From: Batkoa obscura
Taxonomy: Eukaryota > Entomophthoromycota > Entomophthoromycetes > Entomophthorales > Batkoaceae
DNA length: 64,000 bases
Assembly (NCBI GenBank): GCA_030770535.1
Contig: JASVEC010000030.1
Location: 496,001-560,000 of the forward strand
Direction of reading: 5' to 3'
Notes under the pieces: generated by a model
Seen by the model: only the letters and a program-made list of their open reading frames with translations
Told to the model about the DNA's origin: nothing
Database searches by the model: none
Made by a program: the position numbers and the translations under genes
In this document: in pieces, positions 1 to 17,200 of the stretch
How the letters are laid out: each line of letters begins with the position of its first letter
Numbering within the stretch: position 1 is the stretch's first letter

Positions 1-2477
1 AGATAGATAGAATATAACAAATATTTGATTTATTTTAAAAATATATACTTTTACTTTGAGTAATAAAACTATTTAGGATTTTGTCAAATATAAAAAAAGA
101 TGTGTATAGTTTACAATATTCAATTTCACATGTATTTGTAGCAAACATAATTAAATAATATATTATTTAATGATTTAATTTTAATTCTTTCAACTATTTA
201 AAGTCTGATATTAAGAGTTTTAGAAATTTTTCATAAATGAATAGCGATCAAAATTTTGGACATAAAAGTATTTCTAGTACTGGTTTAAACACTTTTTAAA
301 TCTAGATTGCAATAAGTAACACAAAAGTTGATATTTTAACTAAAATCAATACCTAAAGATTTAGGCATCTTTGTTATTCTATTCATTTATTAAACAATGA
401 AACAAGAATAGACGGATGGTTACTTTTTTATAATAATTATAATGTTTAAGCTAGATCATACTGTGTACAGATTATATAAGCTAATTTCTTTAGGACTTTA
501 TAGGCAGAAAGGTTAATAGTTGTGCAAATATAAGTTTGTGAGGGCGTAGGTTTGTACCAACAAAAATTGTAAAACATATTTAGGTATAGACAAACTTATT
601 ATTTAGGGGAAATTTAACAAAAGGTTTAAACATAAATCCCAATAAATAGGTTTTGAGATTAACATTTTTTTCCAAAACCCATTAAGCTAAAAGATTAAAT
701 TTTTTTCTCAAAGTGCGCAATAGAGAAAGAGGGGAGCAAATTATAGTAATACTATTTTTGTTTAAGATAGACTTATTTAGCTTCAAAAAACAGGTTCAAT
801 TTTTTTTAAACTATAAATATTAATTTCCATAAGCTATTTTATAGACCAACTCAACAAAAGCTGCATCTTTGAGGTAAGTTAAAGCAGCAAAAACCTTAAT
901 ACAAATGTCAGTGGATTTAAAACATTTAAATAATTACCAAAATAATGACATTATAAATATTATAAAATAATTATTATTAAAATTGCATATAAAAAATAGA
1001 TAATAAAACCACTTGTTTTCTATATTGAAGAAATGTGATAACGCAAAGTAAAATCAAAGGTTTTCAAAACTTGTATTTATTCGGTTCATTTTCATAAATG
1101 CTGTGTACAATTAATTTGACAAAATGATTCTGTAAGCGACGAGAAACAGATATTATAACAATTAGGTTAACATATATACAATTCATAATAATGGTATATT
1201 ATGATAAATGTTTACCTTAATAAATAGACCGACTTTAGATATAAATATGGGATGAAACTATATAGAACAAATATCCATAGTTTTATAAAATTAAGGTAAA
1301 TTGTGAGTTATTCTTAACTCAATAACAAGTTGTTATAACTGAACCCCATTTTTTAAAAAAAAGATCATTACTATAGTTTAAAAAATAAATACATCCTGTT
1401 GAAGAATTGTTTCTCTTTTCAATAATAAGTTTAAAAAAAATCATAGTAGTATTATAAGGTGAGATAAAGTTGTTCATTAGATTTCATTTTTTAGGAATAT
1501 AGAAATTTATTTGCGAATCTATTTTTAAACTACAAATTTATTATGGTATTGGATTAATGCTAATCTATAATCAGATCCCATCCCCTCTTCACTTCTTCGT
1601 ACTAATATCAGTCTATGAGTTAATGCTATCTGCTTATTATGAGAATTATTATAAATATAGATAGTATAATAGTTTTTGTATTATAATTTTGAATTAATTA
1701 AATTCTACTTATTTATAATTAGGTATAAAATTTTAAATATTTAAAATAATTTTGTAGTTTAAATTATTTTTACTATTTTGTATAAAGTAAGTGATAAAAA
1801 AGTGACTTTAATTGGCTAAAAATATCAATAGTCATCTTAAGCATTATTTAAATCAGAAGATTGCTCTATAACTATTTTAGCTACAAATACTTATATTAAA
1901 TTAACATTAAATTAATATTCATAAAACAAGATGAGATAGATAAGGTTCAAAAGGATTACTATCCATATAGTAGCACAAGAGTTATAATTTATTCTTAAAG
2001 CTTTAACTGTTGAAAATACTAGAAAATTATAGAAGGAGGTGTTTAAATCATAATTTATAAAAAAAGAGAAAAAATTTGTTATAAATTACTATGAAAATAA
2101 ACAGTGTAGTTTGTTTGACATAATAAAATCCGACAATTTGTAATCTTACTATTATATTTGATAGAATGAGGTCACTTCAGAGTATTTATTCCTATATTTT
2201 GTCTTACTAACGTTGAATATAAATTAAATGTGGGTTTTTAATTGATTCGGATCCCTTTAAAACTTGGTAAGTTAAAGCACATTATTTAATGTAGAAAAAA
2301 AGAATATAGCGACAGACAGAAGCATTAAATTAGAAAATAGAAGTGAAAGTGAATAGTATAAATATGGGTAAAAAAGAAATTAAAAAACATAAAAATATTA
2401 TAATAATTTTATCCTAATAGCATTATTTTATTCAATAACTTTTTTCAGTTTCTTTACCTTGCTAATTAATAATAATA
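1..2477. other. Intergenic, AT-rich, no gene seen
   Basis: I see no open frame of note, no RNA gene and no copy of the dispersed repeat. A TATAAATA at 2357-2364 precedes the C2H2 gene by about 114 nt. Confidence 0.6.
2357..2364 (+). promoter_or_regulatory. Possible TATA box of the C2H2 gene
   Basis: TATAAATA lies 114-121 nt upstream of the ATG. In a genome this AT-rich the match could be chance. Confidence 0.3.
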
Positions 2478-3122
2478 ATGGATTACAATCATCTTTACTC
2501 TATAAACTCTAATTTAATCAATCATCAACAAAATGCGTTGTTTGTAAATAGCAACTTAATGCATTCTAATAATTATACTGTACCATCTAATATACCTCAT
2601 AATTCAAGTACTGGAGATGTATTAAGATATTTAAACCCAATTCCGTTTTCATCACCAACAAGTATTGAATTTAGCCAATGGGAATCTCTACCAAGTAGCC
2701 CAAAAGAAATTTCAGACAATAACAATGTTGCCGATATTAATAACAATATTAATGCCATTGAACCTTTAATTAATAAAACTCCAAGCTCAAGGGCATTGAA
2801 AGCCAAACGCTGTCCTACTAATAAATGCGAATGCGGAGGGAAAACTGGGTGCACAAAGGAAGGATGCATGAAATCGATAGGATGCCACGAATGCCCAGTG
2901 TGTGGGTTGGAATTCTCAAGGAAAAATTCAATGAGAAGACATGTGTTGACACATATTAATTTAAGGCCATATCACTGCAAGGACTGTGATAAATCATTCT
3001 ATAGGTCGGATATTTATAAAAGACATTTAGTTTCTAAACGTTGTAGACGTAATGCTACCAATAACCATTTCTTGGCTTTATGCCAACAGCTACCCAAACA
3101 TCAAAGTTTTAACTATTTATAA
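2478..3122 (+). CDS. C2H2 zinc-finger transcription factor
   Basis: This intronless frame encodes 214 aa. Residues 1-110 are Asn/Ser-rich and low in complexity. A Cys-rich stretch (112-136) leads into two C-terminal zinc fingers. Finger 1 has Cys139, Cys142, His155 and His159. A linker reading NLRPYH leads to finger 2 with Cys167, Cys170, His183 and Cys189, so the second finger is C2HC rather than C2H2. Paired fingers with a TGEKPY-like linker usually bind DNA in the nucleus. The target genes cannot be read from sequence, and no family member was recognised beyond the fold. The gene stands alone, with long noncoding DNA on both sides. Confidence 0.8.
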   Translation: MDYNHLYSINSNLINHQQNALFVNSNLMHSNNYTVPSNIPHNSSTGDVLRYLNPIPFSSPTSIEFSQWESLPSSPKEISDNNNVADINNNINAIEPLINKTPSSRALKAKRCPTNKCECGGKTGCTKEGCMKSIGCHECPVCGLEFSRKNSMRRHVLTHINLRPYHCKDCDKSFYRSDIYKRHLVSKRCRRNATNNHFLALCQQLPKHQSFNYL

Positions 3123-3755
3123 AAATATCATTTTATAAGTTGTTTTAATAACAATATTAAAACGAGTTATAAATTCTTATATTCTAATTAAAAAATTAAT
3201 AATAAACCTAATTTTAATGTATAAAAGAAGTAACTATTAACTTTTTTTGATCGAATTGTAAACCCTTAGTTTAATTAATACTGCAGCTTTTAATTATTTT
3301 TTATTCATTTTAGGTTTTAGAAAAATGCCACTCAAAACCCACACAAAAAGCAACAAAGAAGATTTAATATATTGAATTTATTTTTAAAAGATTAATTAAT
3401 TAAAAACTAAAAATAAAATAAAGTTTGATAACAATACGCTTAAATTTAACTCAATAGTTCATCTTCCGTCATTCTTTATATTTAAACCAGCTTTTCATAT
3501 ATTAAATAGAACCTTAAATATCAGCGCTTTATATCTACCATTCCCGTTCTTCTCATTTTGATATTAATTCTTAAATATAAAACTTATTACTGAAAAAAAT
3601 ATATTTGCGGCTATTAGCAGTTGAATTTAAAGAGGCTTTGCGTTTGTCAAATTAACCTCTATACTTCCTCGTATATAGATAATACCTGTCTCTGCTTTTT
3701 ATAAGTTTCAATGATATAAATATATTAAATAATTTTTTAATTTGAGTTTTTAATA

Positions 3756-3857
3756 TATAGGGATATATTTTTATGTTTAAGAATCTTACTAACAATTCTT
3801 CCACTCAAATAGCGCTTAAAAGATGGAAAAAGCGATGAAGCCAAAAACACTCCCATA
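3756..3857 (+). mobile_element. MITE copy 1 (TGGGGATGT family)
   Basis: Full-length, somewhat decayed copy. The left end reads TAGGGATAT instead of TGGGGATGT, and the right end is CTCCCA followed by TA. The core AGCGCTT is intact. The plus strand is defined here as the form whose centre reads CAAATAGCGCTT. Confidence 0.8.
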
Positions 3858-5867
3858 TTCAATTTATGATTTGATATCTTTCTAAAAATAATCGATAAAA
3901 CTCGGTCCTTTATTTCTATTCTTTTTCTCTCCTGCTCTATTCTACAAATAAATAGACCCTTTGTTAGTCTTCAACTTAATGGATATTCTTTCAAAATTTA
4001 TTATAGTATATTAAGTTGTCTCTAAAGTGCTCCTCTTTGGTAAAACCCACACCAGTAAAGGTGTAGAATTGTTACAGTTAAATTTTTTTACACGAAAAAT
4101 ATTTTGCCTTTAGACATAAAAAAATATTTGGTGTTACAGTTAATAGTCTTTTTATTTTTTTGCCCAAGAAATAGAGATTACTTGGGAAAAACCTAAAGTA
4201 AGAAAGGTTTTCATAAAGTTTAACATTTTTCTGAATAATTCACCTAAATATAACAATATGAATTTTAAAGTTCAATTATGAAATATAAATCCCCCATTTG
4301 AGAATAAGCACTTAGTGCAAATTTTGATAAAGCAAGCAAACAAATAGCAGTCGAAGAAATTTTGTGAGAAACAGCATACTTGGATTTTAACAGAGTAATA
4401 GTTATGTTTTTGAAATATAAGAACTTGAAAATTTGAAAATTTGAAAACAAATTAATGGATCCTCTTCATTGGTGTATCTATAGTTTTATTTTGGTAATAA
4501 AACTTTGAGAATAAAGAATCTTAAGAATATATCTAAAATAGACTATAATTATTTCAGATCAGTTATTTAACTATTAAGTTCTATTGAGAAATATTACTTT
4601 TATACTGACATTTATCAAACAGAAACATGAATATTAATTTAATATCAATTTAATATCAATAACCTTCAAAGAAATAAATCCAACTAAAAGGTTATGATAT
4701 ATAACAAAAAGCACATTATTTTAAATTAAGGGATGATTTCGCTTCACATCTTTATTCATATCTTTAAGGAAGATTTATTAATATAATAGAATACTATAAG
4801 TTTATTTAATTTATTTTAAATAATAATTATCCAGTTAATGAGGAGGAATAATCATTTTTACACAATTTTTTTGATAAAACACTTGGCACTATTTTGCTTC
4901 TAGATTTTAAAAAAAACAATGTTAACTTAAATGTATTTTTCTCATAAAATAGTATCACCAATTCATAAACAACTCGTATAGAATAAATGCCACTTATTCA
5001 TATATACTTAATGTTAACAATCATCAGCTATCTGCAAACGGATACTATATGACAGACAATATCTATTCTTAAATACCTATTTATATAGAATATTTCCCAC
5101 GCATTTACCAATGACTGATACTCAGTGATCACCTGCTATATGTTCAGCCATAGTTTATAACCTTTGATGAATTTGACTAACTAATGGCTTTAAAGAAGAC
5201 AAAATGGATTATTAATCTAATTTCCATATAAATACTTATTTATTGTCAAACAGTTATATCAGATATTATAACTATTGGTAAATGTATATTGAGCTCAACT
5301 TTTACTATTCCTAAAATTTCTTCTTAAAGTATTGTACAAAATTTTCTTAAAATAATTTTTTTTCAATTTTTTTACAATAAACTATATGTGGCTTTAATAA
5401 ATAGTTTCTTATCAATTATCCAATACATAGATCCTATTTTAAATAGTTATAGAGTGCGTGCAGGAATAGTCCTAAGGTTCCCAGTATCTACTTTGATCAT
5501 TAGTTTCCAAGAATCAGTAATTGAAAAGCTTCATTTTTTTGCATTTATATTTGGTATTAATATTTTAGTATCTATATGAAATATCGCTTTTATAAATTGT
5601 ATCAAAAAAAAATAGTTTATTCGAATGCTAAAAAATGGGACTGATTTTGAGTCATTTAAGCTAAAATATTATATATATTACTACTATTATTAAATATTGA
5701 ATGTAAATGTGAAAGAAAGTAGTATTTATGATGGGTTTTCGAGAGCTATAATTATATGTAAGAATAGTATAATTTTATGTTATGATTTAGTTTATTTAAA
5801 ACATTTTTCTATTAACTTTATATGAATACTATAAAATATCAAGAATATTTATATTTTAGTTTAAACA

Positions 5868-6070
5868 TTTAGGGATACATTTTTTTGTTCAAGAGTTTTA
5901 CTAATGGGGCTGTTTTTTTTGGCTTCATTACTTTTTCTCTTTTAAGTGCTATTTGAGCGGAAAATTTGTTAGTAGGGTTCTTAAACATAAAAATACATCC
6001 CCAATAGTCTTTCCATTCAGATAATATTCAAAAAATCAAAAAAGTGATGAAACTAAAAAACATCCCCATA
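5868..6070 (+). mobile_element. MITE copy 2, split by a nested copy
   Basis: The left part is 5868-5904 and the right part is 6004-6070. Together they match the family in plus orientation, and the right end is ACATCCCCATA. The core is decayed (AATATT in place of AGCGCT). A minus-orientation copy sits between the halves, so this copy is the older one. Confidence 0.8.
5905..6003 (-). mobile_element. MITE copy 3, nested inside copy 2
   Basis: Complete copy, TGGGGCTGT to ACATCCCCA, inserted just after the ACTAA motif of copy 2. Its flanks are AA on the left and AT on the right, not a clean TA pair. It proves that the unit moved as a discrete piece of about 99 bp. Confidence 0.85.
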
Positions 6071-6116
6071 TGCACAATATGTTTTCTAATACAACTTATT
6101 TCAAGCTAAAAAATTA

Positions 6117-6219
6117 TATGGGGATGTATTTTTTTGTTTAGGAATTCACTAACAATCTTTCTATTCAGATGGCGTTTAAAAGATGGAAAGAATAATGAAA
6201 TCAAAAAAACAACCCCATA
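6117..6219 (+). mobile_element. MITE copy 4
   Basis: Full-length. It is flanked by TA and opens TGGGGATGT; the right end is AACCCCA followed by TA. The core reads GGCGTT. Confidence 0.85.
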
Positions 6220-6524
6220 TCTTTTTTAAAAAAGACAAAAAGATAAGTTTCAATTTCCCAGCCTTAAAACAACCTTTCTCCTCATTTACATTATCCCTCT
6301 GCTTACATCTCTTCTACTTATTGTTTGATTCTTTTATACTTTTACTAATCATTTAAAAGTTTATTTTGAGATTTTTAAAAAAAGAGTTTTGATCTAATGT
6401 ACTTATAATAGTATTTTAGCAGGCATCTAATTGGACATAGAACTATTTATAAATATTATAAATTACTTTATATATGCTAACTTAAATAACATTGTAAGTT
6501 TTCTCTACCATTTATTAAAAAAGA

Positions 6525-6628
6525 TATAGGGATGTATTTTTGTGTTTAAGAACTCTACTAACAAATTTTCCGCTTAAATAGCGCTTAAAAAAGGAAAAAG
6601 TAATGAAGTTAAAAAAAATACTCCCATA
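6525..6628 (+). mobile_element. MITE copy 5
   Basis: Full-length with TA at both ends, left end TAGGGATGT and right end ACTCCCA. Both CpG sites of the core (CCGCT and AGCGCT) are intact. Confidence 0.85.
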
Positions 6629-7089
6629 TGAATGTAAATTTTGCTTAAAAAAGCTCAATCACCAATTCAAATTTAAATGATGCTATTTCTGGGATCTAAT
6701 AATATTTTAAATAGTTTTAAGATGTATTTATATACCAAATTCAAGCAATATTATTTTGGTTATTTTTGTGTATCTTATATCGTTACTACTAAAATTATAG
6801 CTAGTTTTCAAAATGTTACAAATATCAACCCATGTGTGTAGTTCTATGTAATTGTTGAGAAATTAATATTTGAAATTGAGCTCTAAAATTCCAGGATAGT
6901 TTTCTTTATATTATAGTAATAATGAAACATGAGTGTATTGATAACAATGATTATCAACTATTGTATTCTAATCTATTAATTTGAATAATTAAGCAATAAA
7001 TTATTTAACAAAATAAAGCAAAAATCAAACTTAGATACTAAAATACTAGGGTTATACTTAAATTAACTTTTAAATGAACAATATAAGTA

Positions 7090-7189
7090 TATGGGGATGC
7101 ATTTTTTTTGATTTCATTACTTTTTCGATTTTTTGAGTACTATCTGAGTGGAAAGATTGTTAGTAAAACTCTTTAAAAAAATATTTTGA
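7090..7189 (-). mobile_element. MITE copy 6, right end lost
   Basis: It starts TA-TGGGGATG in minus orientation. It is recognisable to TTAGTAAAACTCTT, after which the expected ACATCCCCA end is missing and copy 7 begins directly. Confidence 0.75.
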
Positions 7190-7281
7190 TATGGGGATGT
7201 ATTTTTGTGCTTAAGAATTTTACCAACAAATTTTCCGTTTAAATAGTGCTTGAGAAATGAAAAAAGCGAAGTCAAAAAATA
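7190..7281 (+). mobile_element. MITE copy 7, right end lost
   Basis: Plus-orientation copy opening TA-TGGGGATGT, abutting copy 6. It decays after GTCAAAAAAT and lacks the terminal ACATCCCCA. Confidence 0.75.
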
Positions 7282-7344
7282 GCTTTGTAACTTTCAAATG
7301 TTTTTTTAACAAAACAAAACAATTGAATTGATATACAGAGAAGG

Positions 7345-7421
7345 TGTAGGGATGTTTTTTTGATTTTAGTAATCTTTAAAGGGAAAAAGCTCAAGTGTTT
7401 TATTTCTGATAGTAAATATGT
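7345..7421 (-). mobile_element. MITE remnant (copy 8)
   Basis: Only a left end (TAGGGATGTTTTTTTGATTT) and scattered interior similarity remain. It lies about 50 bp from the tRNA-Asp gene. Confidence 0.4.
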
Positions 7422-7469
7422 TTACAATAGATAAGGTTGAAGCAAAAATCAAATAATAATAAAAATGAA

Positions 7470-7541
7470 CTCTCGAGCGGGGAATTGAACCCCGGTCTCC
7501 CGCGTGACAGGCGGGGATACTCACCACTATACTACCCGAGA
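7470..7541 (-). tRNA. tRNA-Asp (GTC)
   Basis: The 72-nt cloverleaf is read on the minus strand. The 7-bp acceptor stem is TCTCGGG/CTCGAGA with one G-U pair and a G discriminator, as expected for eukaryotic tRNA-Asp. The A box TAGTATAGTGG and B box GGTTCAATTCC are both near consensus. The anticodon stem-loop is CCCGC-CTGTCAC-GCGGG with anticodon GTC. There is no intron and no encoded CCA. A T run just downstream (minus strand) fits RNA polymerase III termination. The D, anticodon and T arms closely resemble animal tRNA-Asp. It lies divergent to the DDT/PHD gene. Confidence 0.97.
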
Positions 7542-7974
7542 TTTGATTGAAACTTGTTGTAAAGTTTTAATCTTAAAGCTTATTTAAATCACTAGAATTT
7601 GTTCGTGTTTTTAGGCCAAAAATAATATAAAATATCTAATGTACCTAATTTGAGTGTTATTTCTGCTGATACATTTAATTTAAGAATTTTTTAATGTCTA
7701 AATTCTAAATAATATTAAAAATGTTTAAATTTTAATCTATGTCCATTACTACATTTAATTATAGCTTTTGTATACCTAAATACATTTATTAAACTAATTA
7801 AAATTACTTTTCTAACCCTTAACAATATGAATCCTGTTGTGCCACTAACAATAATCAACTCATAGCATTAAGTGGATTTAATTGGTTCTTAAACCATCGA
7901 AATTGACCACTAATCAAATTCAATGTTCAAACATATTAAACTATTTTTTGTAAAAAATACAGCTATAGCCATTG
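7542..7974. other. Spacer between tRNA-Asp and DDT/PHD gene
   Basis: About 430 bp of AT-rich DNA between divergent genes. It presumably carries the promoter of the downstream gene. I see no distinct element. Confidence 0.5.
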
Positions 7975-10212
7975 ATGAGCGATTCCGATTACCATCCCGA
8001 ATTAAAAAAATTAAGAAGTTATTGGCAATTTGCTAATGTATGTCAGTTTTTTCTACTATTTGGCAGCGCTTATGGCATGGACGAATTTCATACGGATGTG
8101 AGTATTTGGAAAAAAGGAACTTTTATGGATTAAGCTAATCATGCTTTATTTTTTAGACTTTTGAAGCAGAGTTAATTCGTCAAGATAAAGAAGTCATTGG
8201 CAGATATATGGTCAAACTTTGCTCCAATTTGAGCTCAGGTAGGGGGGCTAGGTGGGATTAATGAAAATTAAGAATATTAAAAATATTAAATAATTTTTTT
8301 AACAAAAAATAGAATGGATACTTGGGAAAATATATTAAAAAAAGAGTTATTAAAAAATAATGATGAATTGCCAATAAACAAAGAAATTGAAAGTGGTTTT
8401 TTTGATTTAACCCTTTTTCAACAGGTAAATTAATCGATTTTTTTAAAAAAAAGGATTTATCAAAGTTTATTTTTATTAGATTGTTTGCATCCAATTTCTC
8501 TGTGATCTTCAATTCAGAGATGCTTTTGAAAAACTTAGAGAAGCTGCAGGCGGTAAAGATGCTTATGAGGAATTGGTAAATTTAATTTTAACCCCTTTTT
8601 TAAAAATAATAAGACTCAATTCAATTAAGAGAGTGGAACCTATAGGTGAAGATAAAAAAGGAAATGTGTATTATTTATTTGATGGTTGGAAATTGGATAT
8701 CTATTGTTGACGTTGTATTAATTTAATAAATTTTAGATAATCGACTTTATGTTCAAACATTAGCTGCACCGCCACCAAAAAAAAGCAATACTAAAGCTAT
8801 TCGTAAATTAAGTGAAAGAAAAAGATTAGCTTTAGAACAAGGGGATTCTATTGATGATACTTGGTCACCAGTAAATTTTAAGTTTCAAAAAGAATTTTCA
8901 GTTATTAATTTAGTTTCCTAAAAGGTGTGTATAACCCTATCCGATTGGGAAGAGTTTCCAAAACAGTTTGAAACTAGTCGAAGTGTAATCGAAAAAGAAT
9001 TGTACAAATATTTAATGGAAGATGTGATACCCCAAGTTAGTTCAGAACTTAAAGCAAAACTTAAAGTTATTAAGAAAAAAGAAACATTGGCTACGATGGT
9101 ACCAAAAAGATCTTCTAGATTACAAGAAAAAGAAAAACAAAAAAAAGAATTAGAAGATAAATTAAAACAAGAAAAAATGATTAAAGCAATTGATAAAGAT
9201 GTCAATTTGGATATCGTTAAGGTAAATCTTTTTCGACCTTTTTTCTTAATATATAGGTTAAATGAATTTATCTTATTAGCATCATCCATCGATCAATACA
9301 AGAGAAGTTCGAGCTAAGAGGCGAGCATTAAGAGGTTTAGGAGATGTGGAAGGAATCAAAGATTTAAAAAAGCAACTTATTAAAGATTCATTTAACAAAG
9401 ATAATCATTCTTATAAAATGAGTGAAAATGAAGATATTGATATACTTGGAGATAGTGGAGAGTTTGAATTTAATTGTATTTGTGGACAGCATGGTCATAA
9501 TTTTGATGATGGTACGGAACAAATTTGTTGTGATCAATGTAATGTCTGGCAACATTTAAATTGTCAACAATTAATTAATTGTGATGGTAATAAAATTCAA
9601 AGTTTAAATGAAATGGCTTTTTTTTGTCATCAATGTAAGCAATCGGGAAATATAAAAAAGGAAGCCAATGTAAATAGTAATAATGGTAATCATTCCAATG
9701 TTAAAAAGGATGATAGTTTAGCTTTATCGAATGAAGAACAAATTAATGTCAATGACGAAAATAATTTAAATGAAAAGCGAATTAAGATTAAGGAAGAAAA
9801 TAGCTTTAGTCTATTGAATGAAAATAAAGTTAAACAGGAAAATGATTTGACAATGTCAAGTGAGAAACAAAAACGAAATTTAAATACTGATGACAAGTCA
9901 AATGGACATTCAACAAACAATGAATTTCAAGTTAATAGCAGTGATCAGAAATCATTAGAAGATGAAGAAAAAGAAAGTCAAGTCAAGTCAGTAACCACAG
10001 AGAATATAGAATTGGGAAAAAAAGAGAGTATTGTACTAGCAAATGAAAACAATAAATTAAAAGAAAGTCAACAAGATAGAAATGAATCATATTTAGATGG
10101 TAGAAAGTATCAAAAACTATTATTAAAAGAAAGTCGATCTTTTAAAGGTATAAAAAGAGAAAATGAAGATGAACCAATCAATCAAGTTTCACTAAAGAAA
10201 CAGGAAATGTAA
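7975..10212 (+). CDS. DDT/WHIM and PHD-finger chromatin protein
   Basis: Eight exons give about 614 aa: 7975-8097, 8157-8251, 8313-8424, 8480-8575, 8630-8684, 8737-8870, 8925-9221 and 9280-10212. The second donor (GTGGGA) and fifth donor (GTTGGA) are weak but are needed to keep the frame. The N-terminus resembles a DDT domain. A WHIM-like part follows, with GNVYYLFDDNRLYV and later a Trp-containing LSDWEEFPKQF. A basic coiled segment comes before a PHD finger at about residues 370-423 (CICG, CCDQCNVWQHLNC, FFCHQC). The last 190 residues are charged, Lys/Glu/Asn-rich and probably disordered. DDT-WHIM-PHD proteins such as human CECR2, BPTF and RSF1 work with ISWI-type nucleosome remodelers and read histone H3 tails. 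I infer a nuclear chromatin role. The exact orthologue is not fixed, and the tail converges on the gene that ends at 10420. Confidence 0.8.
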
Positions 10213-10419
10213 CAAATCATGGATAATTGCTAGGTTGAAGTTACTTTTAAATTGAAATAGATATGATTGGTTACTACTAATAATGGTTATTAAATTAATT
10301 TTTGAAATAAAATAAAAAATGAAAAATAAAATAAAATTTATCATATTATAATTATAATTAAAAATATAATAACTATTGTAGTTATATTTTTAACTATTTA
10401 TTCAGATAAACCCCCCTTT

Positions 10420-17065
<6,646 letters not shown>

Positions 17066-17200
17066 CTTTTGCAAAAGGAGGGGAGAAGAGAAGAAAAAAA
17101 TAAAAGTTGAAAATTTCAAGAATGAAAATTGTTCTTTTAATTTTTCTAAGTTTTTTGTTCCAAAATTAATATTTCAAATTAAATTTTTAATTTCACAAAA
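17066..17200. promoter_or_regulatory. 135-bp divergent promoter
   Basis: Only 135 bp separate the ATG of the giant helical-repeat gene (-) from the ATG of mitochondrial LysRS (+), or 81 bp if the upstream ATG at 17119 is used. Both genes must be driven from this AT-rich spacer or from within each other. No clear factor site is seen. Confidence 0.6.

Larger units (their letters stand above)
3123..7469. other. Intergenic region with dense MITE cluster
   Basis: No gene is supported. The short frames at 4265-4450 (-) and 5388-5579 (+) have no domain and lie in ordinary AT-rich sequence. The region holds eight full or partial copies of the TGGGGATGT repeat family, seven of them between 5.87 and 7.42 kb. 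Confidence 0.6.

Noticed and set aside
4070-4142. GTTACAGTTAA direct repeat about 62 bp apart
   Set aside because: It is short, and expected by chance in such biased sequence; there is no further structure.
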